Positions 18,567-27,925 of a stretch of DNA of 64,000 bases are shown here, piece by piece (the stretch's first letter is position 1; the number at the start of each line of letters is the position of its first letter). The notes beneath the pieces were generated by a model. The model was not told the DNA's origin, did no database searches, and saw nothing but the letters and a program-made list of their open reading frames with translations. Source of the stretch: Capilliphycus salinus (GTDB taxonomy: Bacteria; Cyanobacteriota; Cyanobacteriia; Cyanobacteriales; Microcoleaceae); NCBI RefSeq assembly GCF_047276495.1, contig NZ_CP178543.1, positions 558,001-622,000 of the forward strand, given 5' to 3'. The position numbers and the translations under genes are program-made.

Positions 18567-19890
18567 CTACCCCGAAACAACATTAGAAGTAGTGATCGCA
18601 TCAGGAAGTTCTTTTTCAACACGGCGCAGACGGGGAGTGCGATAAGCAATAATAGAAGCGGTGATATTCATCAAACCCAGTAACACCAATAACAGAGAAA
18701 TTCCCCGTCCCGGACCGACGCCAATCACTTTCCCGATACTATCAGCCAACAAACCATTTTCAGCCATCATCGGTTCAAAGACCCGATCGACTAACGGCCC
18801 AATGGTAACTTGAGTAGAAATCATCGAAAAGCGTTCAATTAAACTTTGCAAGGCAAAAACCCGCCCTTGTAAATTAATCGGAATTTTGCATTGCCAAATG
18901 GTTTGGTTGGAACTGATAATAATCGGTTGGGCGAATAAATACCCAAAACCGCCAATTCCAGCGACAATGACAGACGCTTTTAAACCGCCCAAACACAAAC
19001 ACAAACCCTGCAACCCAACAAACAATAAAATACTGTAAACTCGCCGTCCGAGTCGTCCTCCCCATGCGCTAACGGCGATGCTTCCAAACAACATCCCGCA
19101 GCCACTAATGGATAAAACAATCCCTAATTCTGAACTGCTACCAAAACTCAAAACTAAGGGCCAGAAGACCACCTGAACGACGCCTTCGGTTAAATAAATC
19201 ACCCCGGTAAATAGAATTAACCGCAGCAAACCGGCCCGTTGAGCCACGTAATTCCAACCGGAAATTGCTTCATCCCAAACTTGAGCCAGAGAAGCGGTTT
19301 TTTCGGCCACCGTTTCTTGAGTGGTTCTCTGAACTGGGGGAAAATTCACCGCCAACAGGGTAATAATTCCTACAGTGTAGGTGCAGAAGTCCAGCAACAG
19401 AACGCCGCGAATGCCAATGCTTTGGACTAAAAAGCCGGCAATTGTTGGGCCGAGAATTCGGGCCATCGCTCGGGAGACTTGTACCATCCCGTTGGCTCGA
19501 CTGAGGTGTTGTTTCGGGACCAATTGAGCGATCGCCGCCGTGTATGCAGGCCATTGGAATCCGGTACATAAGGAACTCAGGGAAACGGCAACGTAGATGT
19601 GCCACACCTCAAGTTGATTTGAGGAGGCCAGCAGCATCATCACGACCGCCATGACGCTTTTCGTGAAATCGCTCACGAGCATCACCCATTTTCGATTCCA
19701 GCGATCGACCAAGATGCCGGCAAAAGCCGAAACCATCAAGTTTGGTAGGTGCATGAACACCACGGTCATGGCAAATTGGGTGATGGAGCCTGTTTGTTGG
19801 TAGACCCATACACCCAGGGCAAAGTCTGTGATATAGGTTCCGAGGACGGAAACAACTTGCCCCTAACCAGATAATAAAAAATGTCTGCAT
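18567..19890 (-). CDS. MFS exporter (DHA3-like), +1 frameshift near the 5' end
   Basis: A proton-coupled major facilitator transporter related to the EntS/macrolide-efflux (MFS_3) type. The true N-terminus is MQTFFIIWLGQVVSVLGTYITDF with start ATG 19890. The assembled sequence has an extra base in the C4 tract at 19860-19863 (plus strand), which shifts the frame after WLG; the downstream frame resumes through FALGVWVYQQTGSITQFAM. Corrected length is 440 aa with about 12 membrane segments. The loop after helix 2 (GILVDRWNRKWVM) is the MFS signature. As sequenced, only the 400-codon form from ATG 19769 could be made, lacking the first helix. Its substrate is unknown; it sits beside the acyl-lipid enzyme block and might export its product. 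Confidence 0.85.
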
Positions 19891-20251
19891 AGGCTGCGAT
19901 CGGTTGTATCTGTTACAGATGAACTTCAGTGCAATTGACCCGAATTTTACAAGGGTTGTCAATCATTATTTTTCATTGTGTCATTGGCAGTTGTCGAAAG
20001 GGAAAAAACACCCTATTCTCTTTTGATTGTTGTGCTGTCGTTTTCGTAAAAAAGGGGAAGTTTTCCGGAAAATTCCGCTGACAGTTTGAATGTTTACCGT
20101 GGTCGGGTGCAACTCCTGAAACTGTCACATAGTCTGCACTTGTTGGCTCAACTCCGGGTTAAATCACCCTCTCTATCCCTTGTTTGTATCCGGGTTATTG
20201 AGTATTAATTCACTCCTCACCTCCTCGATAAAGTATCAATGACAACTAAAC
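19891..20251. other. Intergenic stretch, no feature seen
   Basis: About 360 bases between two minus-strand genes. I see no coding frame with support, no dispersed GC-rich element and no clear terminator. It carries the upstream region of the MFS gene. Confidence 0.5.
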
Positions 20252-21523
20252 TTAATTTTGAGAAATTTTTAAATGGGATGGATGGGGTTGAATCCGTTTT
20301 TTCTCGGCGATTTCAGCTTCCCAAATCTCAACTAAATTCTTCACGGTTCGATCCCAACTGTAATCACCAATACAGCGAAAACCGTTGAAACCCATTTCTT
20401 TTCTTAACGTTTCATTCTCAATTAACTGCTTTAATTTCTCAGCAAAATCTTCGCCGTCTTGAGGTGCGTATAAAAACCCATTTTTACCGTCTTGGATATT
20501 TTCCACCACACCCCCCGCAGCCGGCGCGATCGCGGGTATTCCCACCGCAAAGGCTTCTAATATCGTTAACCCCCTGGCTTCTTTTTCCGAGGCGGTAACG
20601 TGGACATCGCTATTGGCCAGGATAGCCGGAACTTCGGCAGGCGGAACCCGACCAAACAGGTGTACACTGGGGATTAACTGGCTTAAATGCTGTTGAATTT
20701 GCGATCGCATCGGCCCATCCCCCGCAATCAAAACGGCAAATCGATCCGGATCTACTATTTTAACCAATCGTTCAAAAGTTCTGAGGGTAAACGCCCACCC
20801 TTTATCGGGGGTCAGGCGCCCGAGAAAAATCAGTTTCACTTTGCGATCAAAATCAGTTAGTCCGTAACGCTGTTTAAAAAAGCCTTCAGTCCGTAAATTG
20901 GGGTGAAATTGACCCGCATCAAACCCTAACAAATTTGCATATTGAAGATTTTTTATCCCCATTTTCCGCAACTTTTCGACGGTTATTCTGCTGGAAACTA
21001 AAGTGCGATCGTAAGCATTATAAATCCCGGCAAATATCTTCCCAACAAGTTTTTGAATTGTCGGAATCATAAAATCAGGTGCCGGTAAAAAATCCTCGGC
21101 ATATTCAATAAAATTCGTTCTAAAAAAACTCACGCAAGGAATCCCGACTTTCTTCGCATAGTTCAGTCCCGCCAAACGAAAAAACCCAAAAAATAAACGT
21201 TCGGGTTCATCAACATGAATCACATCCGGTTGAAATCTTTCCAACTCTCTAACCACCGTTGGGTAAGACTTCCAACTGACATTTCGTTCAAAATCAACCC
21301 CAAACATGGGCATACTTTCTAACCCAATTACTCGCACCCCGGGCAGAATATCGCCGACATAATCGCTCCAATTTGGATAAAGATCGGCCAGCGGACTATA
21401 ATCGGGATAACAAACTAAAACTTCATGTCCCCATTGACTTAGCTTTTGAACTCGATACAGTCCGCTGACACTGACGCCATCTAAAACGGGCGGGAAACCC
21501 GAGGTAAGAATTGCAATTTTCAT
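20252..21523 (-). CDS. GT4-family glycosyltransferase
   Basis: A GT-B fold glycosyltransferase of 423 aa. The chosen start MKIAILTSGFPPVLDGVS (ATG 21523) is the usual GT4 N-terminus; the frame is open 20 codons further but without family similarity. The acceptor half shows HVDEPERLFFG, and the donor half shows LGRLTPDKGW, IAGDGPMRSQI, and the EX7E motif in SEKEARGLTILEAFA, followed by GIPAIAPAAGGVVENI. It transfers a sugar from an activated donor to an unknown lipid, glycan or metabolite. It is divergent from the first fatty acyl-AMP ligase gene with 447 bases between, which suggests it could glycosylate the neighbouring pathway's lipid. It is not obviously SqdX. Confidence 0.88.
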   Translation of the reverse strand: MKIAILTSGFPPVLDGVSVSGLYRVQKLSQWGHEVLVCYPDYSPLADLYPNWSDYVGDILPGVRVIGLESMPMFGVDFERNVSWKSYPTVVRELERFQPDVIHVDEPERLFFGFFRLAGLNYAKKVGIPCVSFFRTNFIEYAEDFLPAPDFMIPTIQKLVGKIFAGIYNAYDRTLVSSRITVEKLRKMGIKNLQYANLLGFDAGQFHPNLRTEGFFKQRYGLTDFDRKVKLIFLGRLTPDKGWAFTLRTFERLVKIVDPDRFAVLIAGDGPMRSQIQQHLSQLIPSVHLFGRVPPAEVPAILANSDVHVTASEKEARGLTILEAFAVGIPAIAPAAGGVVENIQDGKNGFLYAPQDGEDFAEKLKQLIENETLRKEMGFNGFRCIGDYSWDRTVKNLVEIWEAEIAEKKRIQPHPSHLKISQN

Positions 21524-21970
21524 CGATTCATTTGGTGTTTTTTTTGAATCCGAGATCTGTCTTATTCTAATTTGATATATCACCCAGACGGGTTCACTTA
21601 TGCAGCGATCGCCAGTAAAATCTCTCTCGAGAAAGACTAAACCTCAACGTTCACACAACTTCGGTGGTTGTCCATTCCACCTAAAAGGGGAACCCATCCG
21701 GACAAAAAACCTTTAGTTTAACTCCGAATCGGTTGAATATTTGCGAGGAATCAATGTAAACTCTACACCAAGCCCATACCACTCGCCAAGAAATTTTGAA
21801 ATTTATGGGGAATATGGGTGCATTGGACAGAAAACTTCTACTCAGAGTCGGTTTATACTGAACAGACGTTTGATGTGACACCTGTTCAATAAAGGGATGC
21901 TATCTTATTTGAACGGTTCAGGAGAAACGGCCTTGAACAACAATCTACTACGGACAATCTACCAGAGTTG
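21524..21970. promoter_or_regulatory. Divergent promoter region between glycosyltransferase and first acyl-AMP ligase
   Basis: About 450 bases serve both divergent genes. I find no strong operator palindrome. GTTCAATAAAGGGATGCTATCTTATTTGAAC (21884-21914) has short inverted GTTCAA/TTGAAC ends around an AT-rich centre and could be part of the acyl-ligase promoter. No credible coding frame. Confidence 0.4.
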
Positions 21971-23743
21971 ATGAATTACGATTTAACGCTCGTTAGCTTG
22001 CTGCGCGACAGGGCGCAAAACCTCCCCAACCAAACCGCTTACACGTTTTTACCCGATGGGGAAACCGAGTCGGGAAGCCTCACCTATCAACAACTCGATC
22101 AACAAGCGATCGCGATCGCCACTTACCTACAGTCTATCGGAAAACCCGGTTCTAAAGCGTTAGTTATCTATCCCTACACCGATGGACTCGAATTTATTGC
22201 GGCGTTTTTTGGCTGTCTGTATGCGGGGTTTGTCGCCGTTACCAACAACCCCCCCCATTCGGCGAAAGATTTGGCGAAAATCTATCATCGCCTCCAGTCT
22301 TCCGAGTCTATTGTCGTTTTAACTACTCAAGGCCTATTATCCCATCTCAAGCAGCAAAGCCGCCAATACCCGGAATTTGAACAACTTTTTGATTGCTTTC
22401 CCTGCGTCGCCACCGATACTTTACCCCTAACCGCTTCTGAATGGGTCGAACCCGAATTAACTCCCGATGACCTGGCGTTTCTACAGTATACCTCCGGTTC
22501 GACGGGAACTCCAAAAGGCGTGATGGTGACGCACCGCCACGTCATGCACAATTCTGCTTTAATTTATCAAGGCTTTGAACATTCTCCCGAAAGTCGGGGG
22601 GTGATGTGGTTGCCATTATTCCACGATATGGGATTAATTGGCGGGGTCATTCAACCGCTTTACGGGGGATTTCCGGTAACATTAATGTCGCCCGTTTCGC
22701 TAATTCAAAAGCCAATTGGTTGGTTAAATGCGATCTCTCGCTATCAAGCTACAACCAGCGGGGGACCGAATTTTGCCTATGATTTATTGTGCCGTCAAAT
22801 TAAACCGGAACAGTTAGAAAATCTGGATTTAAGTCATTGGGAAGTCGCTTTTTCGGGTGCCGAACCGGTTCGCGCCCACACGATAGAATTATTCTCTAAA
22901 ATTTTTGCAAATTGTGGTTTTCGTCGGGAGGCGTTTTATCCCTGTTATGGGATGGCGGAAACGACGTTATTTATTACCGGAGGACGCAAAAGCCAAGCGC
23001 CGATTATCAAATATATTGATGCCAAAGAATTAGAGGAAAATCGGGTAATTGAAGTTTCTCCCGAAAGTTCTAATTCTCGGTCAATTGTTGGCTGCGGTAA
23101 ACCCAGTTTGGGGGATGAAGTGGTGATTGTAAATCCCCAAAAATTAACCGCTTGTGATGATAGCGAAGTCGGTGAAATTTGGGTGAAAGGTACGGGAATT
23201 GGTTTGGGATATTGGAACCAACCCGAAGAAACTGAACAGATGTTTAGGGGTTTTCTGGGCGAAAAAGGGCCGTTTTTACGAACGGGAGATTTGGGATTTC
23301 TCAACGATGGGGAACTTTTTATTACGGGTCGCATTAAGGAAATGATGATTCTTTGGGGTCGAAATCGTTATCCGCAAGACCTCGAACAAACGGCTGAAAA
23401 TAGTCATCCGGCGTTGAGGAAAGGTTGCGGTGCGGCGTTTTCTATTGAGGTGAATGACGAGGAATGTTTGGTGATTGCTTATGAGGTGGAACGGCGTTAT
23501 TTGAGGTCGCTGAATGTTGAAGAAATTGTTACGGCAATTCGGACGGCGATCGCAGAACAGCATACTGTAGAAGTCTATGGGATTGTGTTGTTAAAAACGG
23601 CGAGTCTTCCCAAGACAACGAGCGGTAAAATACAGCGTCGAACCTGTCGTCAGCAATTTTTAAACGGAGAGTTGGCGGTGGTTGGTGAATGGATGCAAAA
23701 TACTCAAGAGAGTAGTTTACAAGATTTGGCAAATCGGATTTGA
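21971..23743 (+). CDS. Fatty acyl-AMP ligase (FAAL) 1
   Basis: Adenylates a fatty acid with ATP and, for this family, hands the acyl group to a carrier protein rather than to CoA. ATG 21971 is chosen (a TTG lies one codon upstream). The AMP-binding motif YTSGSTGTPKG is near residue 172, followed by WLPLFHDMGLIGG, the SGGPNFAYDL segment typical of FAALs, GAEPVR, YPCYGMAETT, and RTGDLGF at about 436; KTTSGKIQRR is the final catalytic-Lys loop. Length (590 aa) fits. It is the first gene of the plus-strand lipid block, with a paralogue 6 kb downstream and a stand-alone carrier protein at 30 kb that could accept the acyl group. Confidence 0.93.
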   Translation: MNYDLTLVSLLRDRAQNLPNQTAYTFLPDGETESGSLTYQQLDQQAIAIATYLQSIGKPGSKALVIYPYTDGLEFIAAFFGCLYAGFVAVTNNPPHSAKDLAKIYHRLQSSESIVVLTTQGLLSHLKQQSRQYPEFEQLFDCFPCVATDTLPLTASEWVEPELTPDDLAFLQYTSGSTGTPKGVMVTHRHVMHNSALIYQGFEHSPESRGVMWLPLFHDMGLIGGVIQPLYGGFPVTLMSPVSLIQKPIGWLNAISRYQATTSGGPNFAYDLLCRQIKPEQLENLDLSHWEVAFSGAEPVRAHTIELFSKIFANCGFRREAFYPCYGMAETTLFITGGRKSQAPIIKYIDAKELEENRVIEVSPESSNSRSIVGCGKPSLGDEVVIVNPQKLTACDDSEVGEIWVKGTGIGLGYWNQPEETEQMFRGFLGEKGPFLRTGDLGFLNDGELFITGRIKEMMILWGRNRYPQDLEQTAENSHPALRKGCGAAFSIEVNDEECLVIAYEVERRYLRSLNVEEIVTAIRTAIAEQHTVEVYGIVLLKTASLPKTTSGKIQRRTCRQQFLNGELAVVGEWMQNTQESSLQDLANRI

Positions 23744-23945
23744 TTTGAAAGCATATGATGGTGTTTTCAAGGTTTGAAAAATTTCGGATTGCTCAAATGA
23801 TATTTGTGATTTTTTTAACCAATCGGAGAGGGGATTTATCGGAAAAATTTAATATTGTTTTCCCGATAAAATTCTTTTAAACAATTCACAAATTTCAATT
23901 CTAATGCTATGCTTTTTATAGAGATTTTTTGGGAAAATATTCAAG

Positions 23946-24794
23946 ATGAATCCGAGTAGAAACGAAGTGATTAAAAATACAGAAAAACAAAGCTTTTGGC
24001 AAAAATATAGAAAAAAAGTTATGGAATTTTTGCTTCTGAAAGTCGGAGCAAATTTGCTTTGGACTATTGAAAAGCTAATTCCTAAATATTCTTTAATTGG
24101 CAGTAATCCTTTCTTTGAGCGAGAACAGTTTGACTGGGTTCCTGAGTTGGAAGCCAATTGGGAAGTGATTCGGGACGAAATGTATGAAGTTTTGAAATAT
24201 CGGGATGATTTACCTTGTTTTCACGAAATTTTGCCCTATCAAAATGACCAAATTAGTGCGGATAATGATTGGAGAACCTATTTTCTGTATGGCTATGGGA
24301 ATAAAATAGAAAAAAACTGCGATCGCTGTCCCGAAACTATCGCCGCGTTAGAAAAAATTCCCGGTGTAAAAACAGCGTTCTTTTCTATCTTTTTACCCGG
24401 AAAACATCTTCCCGACCACCGGGGACCGTACAAAGGTTTGGCTAGGTGTTTATTGGGGTTAAAAGTTCCCGAACCCAAAGAACTTTGTCGCATCCGAGTT
24501 GCCGATGAAATTCGTCATTGGGAAGAAGGAAAATGTATGTTATTTGATGATTCTTTCCGCCATGAAGCCTGGAACGAAACCAATGACAATCGTGTGGTAT
24601 TGTTTATTGATTTTGTCAGACCTTTGCGTTTTCCCTTGAATATTGTCAATAAACTTTTAATTGAAGCTATAGCAATTTCTCCGCTGATTGCTGATGCTAA
24701 AGTTAATCAAAAATATTGGGATAAACGGTTAGAAGAAGTGTTTACCCAAAAAGCCAAAAAAGAGGAAGAAAATCAAGTCTTATCTTCAAAATAG
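23946..24794 (+). CDS. Aspartyl/asparaginyl beta-hydroxylase-like dioxygenase 1
   Basis: A 282-aa Fe(II)/2-oxoglutarate dioxygenase of the Asp/Asn beta-hydroxylase family. Bacterial members include LpxO and OlsC-type enzymes that hydroxylate fatty acyl chains of membrane lipids. The likely metal histidines are in HLPDHRGPY and FRHEAWNET, with Arg in RVVLFIDFVRP for 2-oxoglutarate. An N-terminal amphipathic/hydrophobic stretch (VMEFLLLKVGANLLWTIEKLI) may bring it to the membrane. A cluster of Cys (NCDRCPET) is present. It lies 200 bases behind the acyl-AMP ligase and before a close paralogue, so acyl or lipid hydroxylation is the best guess. Substrate is inference. Confidence 0.85.
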   Translation: MNPSRNEVIKNTEKQSFWQKYRKKVMEFLLLKVGANLLWTIEKLIPKYSLIGSNPFFEREQFDWVPELEANWEVIRDEMYEVLKYRDDLPCFHEILPYQNDQISADNDWRTYFLYGYGNKIEKNCDRCPETIAALEKIPGVKTAFFSIFLPGKHLPDHRGPYKGLARCLLGLKVPEPKELCRIRVADEIRHWEEGKCMLFDDSFRHEAWNETNDNRVVLFIDFVRPLRFPLNIVNKLLIEAIAISPLIADAKVNQKYWDKRLEEVFTQKAKKEEENQVLSSK

Positions 24795-24825
24795 GCTAAG
24801 TTTTATTCTGATAAAATAGCTTACA

Positions 24826-24860
24826 AAAAAACCCGGTTTCTTTTATAAACTGGGTTTTTT
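24826..24860 (+). terminator. Rho-independent terminator-like hairpin after hydroxylase 1
   Basis: AAAAAACCCGGTTT, an eight-base loop, and AAACTGGGTTTTTT form a strong stem with a terminal T-run 30 bases behind the stop codon. The hairpin is one of the dispersed CCCGGTTT repeats. Confidence 0.75.
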
Positions 24861-25187
24861 GCCAATAATATTGAAGTTTTTATCTTAAATTATCTACTTT
24901 CTTTTTTCAGGATGTTTAGGGCGGGGGAATCTTGAGCTAAATAGATCGGTCTATCTCATAATTGTAATGAGTTTAATTAATCACCGAGAAAACTTAAGCA
25001 CGGCTTACCCTCCCGCGAATTCAGGGGATTGATCAAGCCCAATACACGAATTGATCGATCAGTTTATAAAATTTTTATTAAAACGAATTTATAAGCACTT
25101 AAAACCCATGATAATATGTCATTGGTGTGATTGTAACAGTTAAGTCATGGAACCCTAATTTAATTAGTGTGAGGAGACGTAAGGTTA
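24861..25187. other. Intergenic region upstream of hydroxylase 2
   Basis: About 330 AT-rich bases with no coding frame. GATCGATCAG and GATTGATCAAG near 25030-25065 are short palindromes, and a GAGGAGACG ribosome-site-like sequence precedes the ATG at 25188. This gap plus the upstream terminator suggests that hydroxylase 2 has its own promoter. Confidence 0.45.
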
Positions 25188-26000
25188 ATGAATAAAATTT
25201 CGTTATCTCTCTTACAAGAGAGAGTCAGATGGCTGATTTTACACGGTATCGGTGCGAAACTGCTTTGGAAGTTTGAAAAAATCATTCCCCGATACTGTTT
25301 GCTGGGTGATAAACCGTTCTTTGAACGAGAACAATTCAAGTGGGTGCCGCAGCTAGAAAGCAATTGGGAAATCGTTCGGAAAGAACTCGATGAAATTTTA
25401 CAATATCGAGATCACCTCCCCAACTTCCAAGATATTTCACCCGATCAAATATACCGAACCAGCAAAGATGATATGTGGAAAACATATTTTCTTTTGGGTT
25501 ATGGGAAAAAGGCAGAAAATAATTGTAAACTCTGTCCGGAAACTACCCGAATCTTAGAACAAATTCCCGGTGTAAAAACAGCTTTTTTCTCCATATTACT
25601 TCCCGGCAAACATATTCCCGAACATCGCGGCCCCTACAAAGGCGTAATTCGCTGTTTATTTGGGTTAAGAGTTCCTGAACCCCGAGAAAAATGTCGAATT
25701 CGGGTCGCGAATGAAGTGCGTCATTGGGAAGAAGGAAAGTGCATGATTTTTGACGATTCTTTTCTCCATGAAGCCTGGAACGAAACCGATGGAATTCGGG
25801 TTGTCTTATTCATTGATTTTGTTCGGCCCTTGCGTTTCCCGATGAATATTGTGAATAAATTGGTGATTAAAATTATTGCCATGACTCCGTTTGTACAAGA
25901 TGCAAACCGCAATCAAAAATATTGGGATGAACGTCTAGAAAGAGTCATGTCTCAGCAAGCCAAACAACAGCAACCTGAGAAAGTTTTGACTTCTAAATAG
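25188..26000 (+). CDS. Aspartyl/asparaginyl beta-hydroxylase-like dioxygenase 2
   Basis: A 270-aa tandem paralogue of the preceding dioxygenase. Nearly the whole catalytic half is shared: KTAFFSILLPGKHIPEHRGPYKG, CRIRVANEVRHWEEGKC, FLHEAWNETDG, RVVLFIDFVRPLRFP, and the tail NIVNKL. The N-terminal GIGAKLLWKFEKIIPRY is conserved as well, so both proteins probably act on similar membrane or carrier-bound substrates. The NCKLCPET motif keeps the cysteine pair. It starts at ATG 25188 after GAGGAG. Retention of two diverged copies suggests hydroxylation at two positions or on two substrates; that is inference. Confidence 0.85.
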   Translation: MNKISLSLLQERVRWLILHGIGAKLLWKFEKIIPRYCLLGDKPFFEREQFKWVPQLESNWEIVRKELDEILQYRDHLPNFQDISPDQIYRTSKDDMWKTYFLLGYGKKAENNCKLCPETTRILEQIPGVKTAFFSILLPGKHIPEHRGPYKGVIRCLFGLRVPEPREKCRIRVANEVRHWEEGKCMIFDDSFLHEAWNETDGIRVVLFIDFVRPLRFPMNIVNKLVIKIIAMTPFVQDANRNQKYWDERLERVMSQQAKQQQPEKVLTSK

Positions 26001-26040
26001 ATTCAACCTCCTGATTTTTAAGGGAGGCTGTTTCATTCGT

Positions 26041-26610
26041 TGTAGGGGCGGGTTCTGACTTGGGTTATCTATTCCCACAGACAACCTCTGTAAACCGGCC
26101 CCCTCTGGGAAGTCCTGAGGTGTTGTAGGGGCGGGTTCTAACTTAGGTTATCTATTCCCACAGACAACCTCTGTAAACCAGCCCCCCCTGAAAAGAAGCG
26201 GGTGCGCGAACAGTTTTCTGTTGGAATTTAAGCCTATAAAAAGGGCGGGTTTATTATCGTTTTTTGTGGGAATTTTCCGGGTGAGGGGGCGGGTTTAGAA
26301 TAATTATTTTCTAGGAATTCAAGCTTGACGCAGAACCCGCCCCTACGGAACTCGCCCCCTCTGGGAAGTCCTGAGGTGTTGTAGGGGCGGGTTCTAACTT
26401 AGGTTATCTATTCCCACAGACAACCTCTGTAAACCCGCCCCCCCTGAAAAGAAGCGGGTGCGCGAACAGTTTTCTGTTGGAATTTAAGCCTATAAAAAGG
26501 GCGGGTTTATTATCGTTTTTTGTGGGAATTTTCCGGGTGAGGGGGCGGGTTTAGAATAATTATTTTCTAGGAATTCAAGGTTGACGCAGAACCCGCCCCT
26601 ACGGAACCCT
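26041..26610. repeat. 256-bp tandem duplication of GGGGCGGGTT repeats
   Basis: Two almost identical copies, 26099-26354 and 26355-26607, are offset by exactly 256 bp. Only a few changes are visible, such as AAACCAGCCCC against AAACCCGCCCC and CAAGCTT against CAAGGTT. A third partial copy covers 26041-26098. Each unit contains several GGGGCGGGTT and AACCCGCCCCTAC arms, so it is itself built from the dispersed element. No coding frame. Confidence 0.85.
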
Positions 26611-26656
26611 TAAAGGGAGAAAGGGGGGATAAACAAAGGTTGATGGGGGTTAAATC

Positions 26657-27667
26657 TTAATTTTTAACGGCGAAATTTTGATCGCTGTTTTCAGAAGAAT
26701 AAAACTGACTCGCCCAACGCACACTCGGTTTAATCGGCCCATCTTCTTCAAAAAGAATGGGATGAGTTGGGGAGATGCGGTGTTCTAAAATATCAATATC
26801 TTGCTTAAACGTCATTTCAACATCCTGCTTCACAAAAGCAGCAAGAAGTGAATTTAGAGGCGGGGGAAGAACTTTTTTAACACAAGAAAAAATCTGAATA
26901 TCTAAATAATCTTCATCGATAGGAGTTCCGGTAAAAATCGTAAATAATCCAAACTGAATTAAACCTTTTGTCCAATAATAACTCACATCATATCCGGGGC
27001 CGTAATAAGTCGTCGTGACCGAACCGTTGGCTTCTCCGACCAATTTACCGACCAACATCGCCGAGAGGTTATATTTTTGAGTAATTCGATGGGTTAAAGT
27101 GGGGCCGTCAATTTCAATCCCATTGCTAACGGCATCATCAAACGTTTGGCGGTGTAAACTGTAGAGATGGGAAACATCAACACTATTTTCTAAATATTGA
27201 ATCAGGTCAGTTTTCACCTTCCAACGCCGCACCGATTGCAACCGAGTCCAATCTTTAGAATAACATTCGGGAACCTGGGGAATTTCCCAGTTTGGTTCTT
27301 GATTTTGATGGTGATAATACATGAAAATCAAGCCATTGAGTTCGCGTATCGGCCAGCTTTTAATTTGAGTTTGGGGAGATTTGTCCGCGTAGGGAACCTT
27401 AACACAATGCCCCTGACAATTCCATTGCCAACCGTGAAACGGACAGCGAATGGTGTCGCCCTCAACCGTTCCCCCGTATCCCAGATGAGCGCCCAAATGG
27501 GGACAGTGGGCATCAAGTAAATGGGGAGTTCCATCTTCGGCGCGAAAAAGGACAAAATCTCGACCAAAATAGCGCAGGGGTAACACGCCTTTGGCGGGGA
27601 GTTCATCGCAGGTGGCAATGCGAAACCAACTATTGGGGAAGGGTGAGCGGGAATGGCTTGAGTTCAT
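26657..27667 (-). CDS. Rieske non-haem iron oxygenase
   Basis: A 336-aa ring- or chain-hydroxylating type oxygenase subunit. The Rieske [2Fe-2S] ligands are C55-x-H57 (CPHLGAH) and C75-x2-H78 (CPFHGW). The mononuclear iron site follows the NSVDVSHLYSLH pattern (about residues 182-193), with the bridging Asp. The remainder (TTTYYGPGYDVSYYWTKG) resembles the cyanobacterial/ketosteroid-type Rieske oxygenases that act on lipids or sterol-like molecules. An electron donor is not encoded here. It sits between the two halves of the lipid block but on the opposite strand, divergent from the second acyl-AMP ligase by 258 bases. Confidence 0.9.
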   Translation of the reverse strand: MNSSHSRSPFPNSWFRIATCDELPAKGVLPLRYFGRDFVLFRAEDGTPHLLDAHCPHLGAHLGYGGTVEGDTIRCPFHGWQWNCQGHCVKVPYADKSPQTQIKSWPIRELNGLIFMYYHHQNQEPNWEIPQVPECYSKDWTRLQSVRRWKVKTDLIQYLENSVDVSHLYSLHRQTFDDAVSNGIEIDGPTLTHRITQKYNLSAMLVGKLVGEANGSVTTTYYGPGYDVSYYWTKGLIQFGLFTIFTGTPIDEDYLDIQIFSCVKKVLPPPLNSLLAAFVKQDVEMTFKQDIDILEHRISPTHPILFEEDGPIKPSVRWASQFYSSENSDQNFAVKN

Positions 27668-27925
27668 GGCAATTGTGCTTAAATAGCTCTATGGTATTGG
27701 AAATTTTCTACGCCTAAGCGCGATCGCCCTTGAATCGGCTAGAAGATATAGAGCCGCTAAGTTAGAAAATTGTAAATGTTTCCATCGGTTTCGGCAAGAT
27801 TTCCGCCCAGAATGGGAAGTCACCCGATAAAGGGAGATAGGAACACGACAAAGAACTGCTGTATAATGCTGACGACTGGGGAGAAACTCTGTATCCTGAT
27901 TAAGTTAAAAAATTACCCTTTCTGA

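Noticed and set aside
20252..21523. SqdX (sulfoquinovosyltransferase) as an identity for the GT4 gene
   Set aside because: GT-B motifs fit GT4 in general, but SqdX-specific N-terminal and acceptor segments are not seen.
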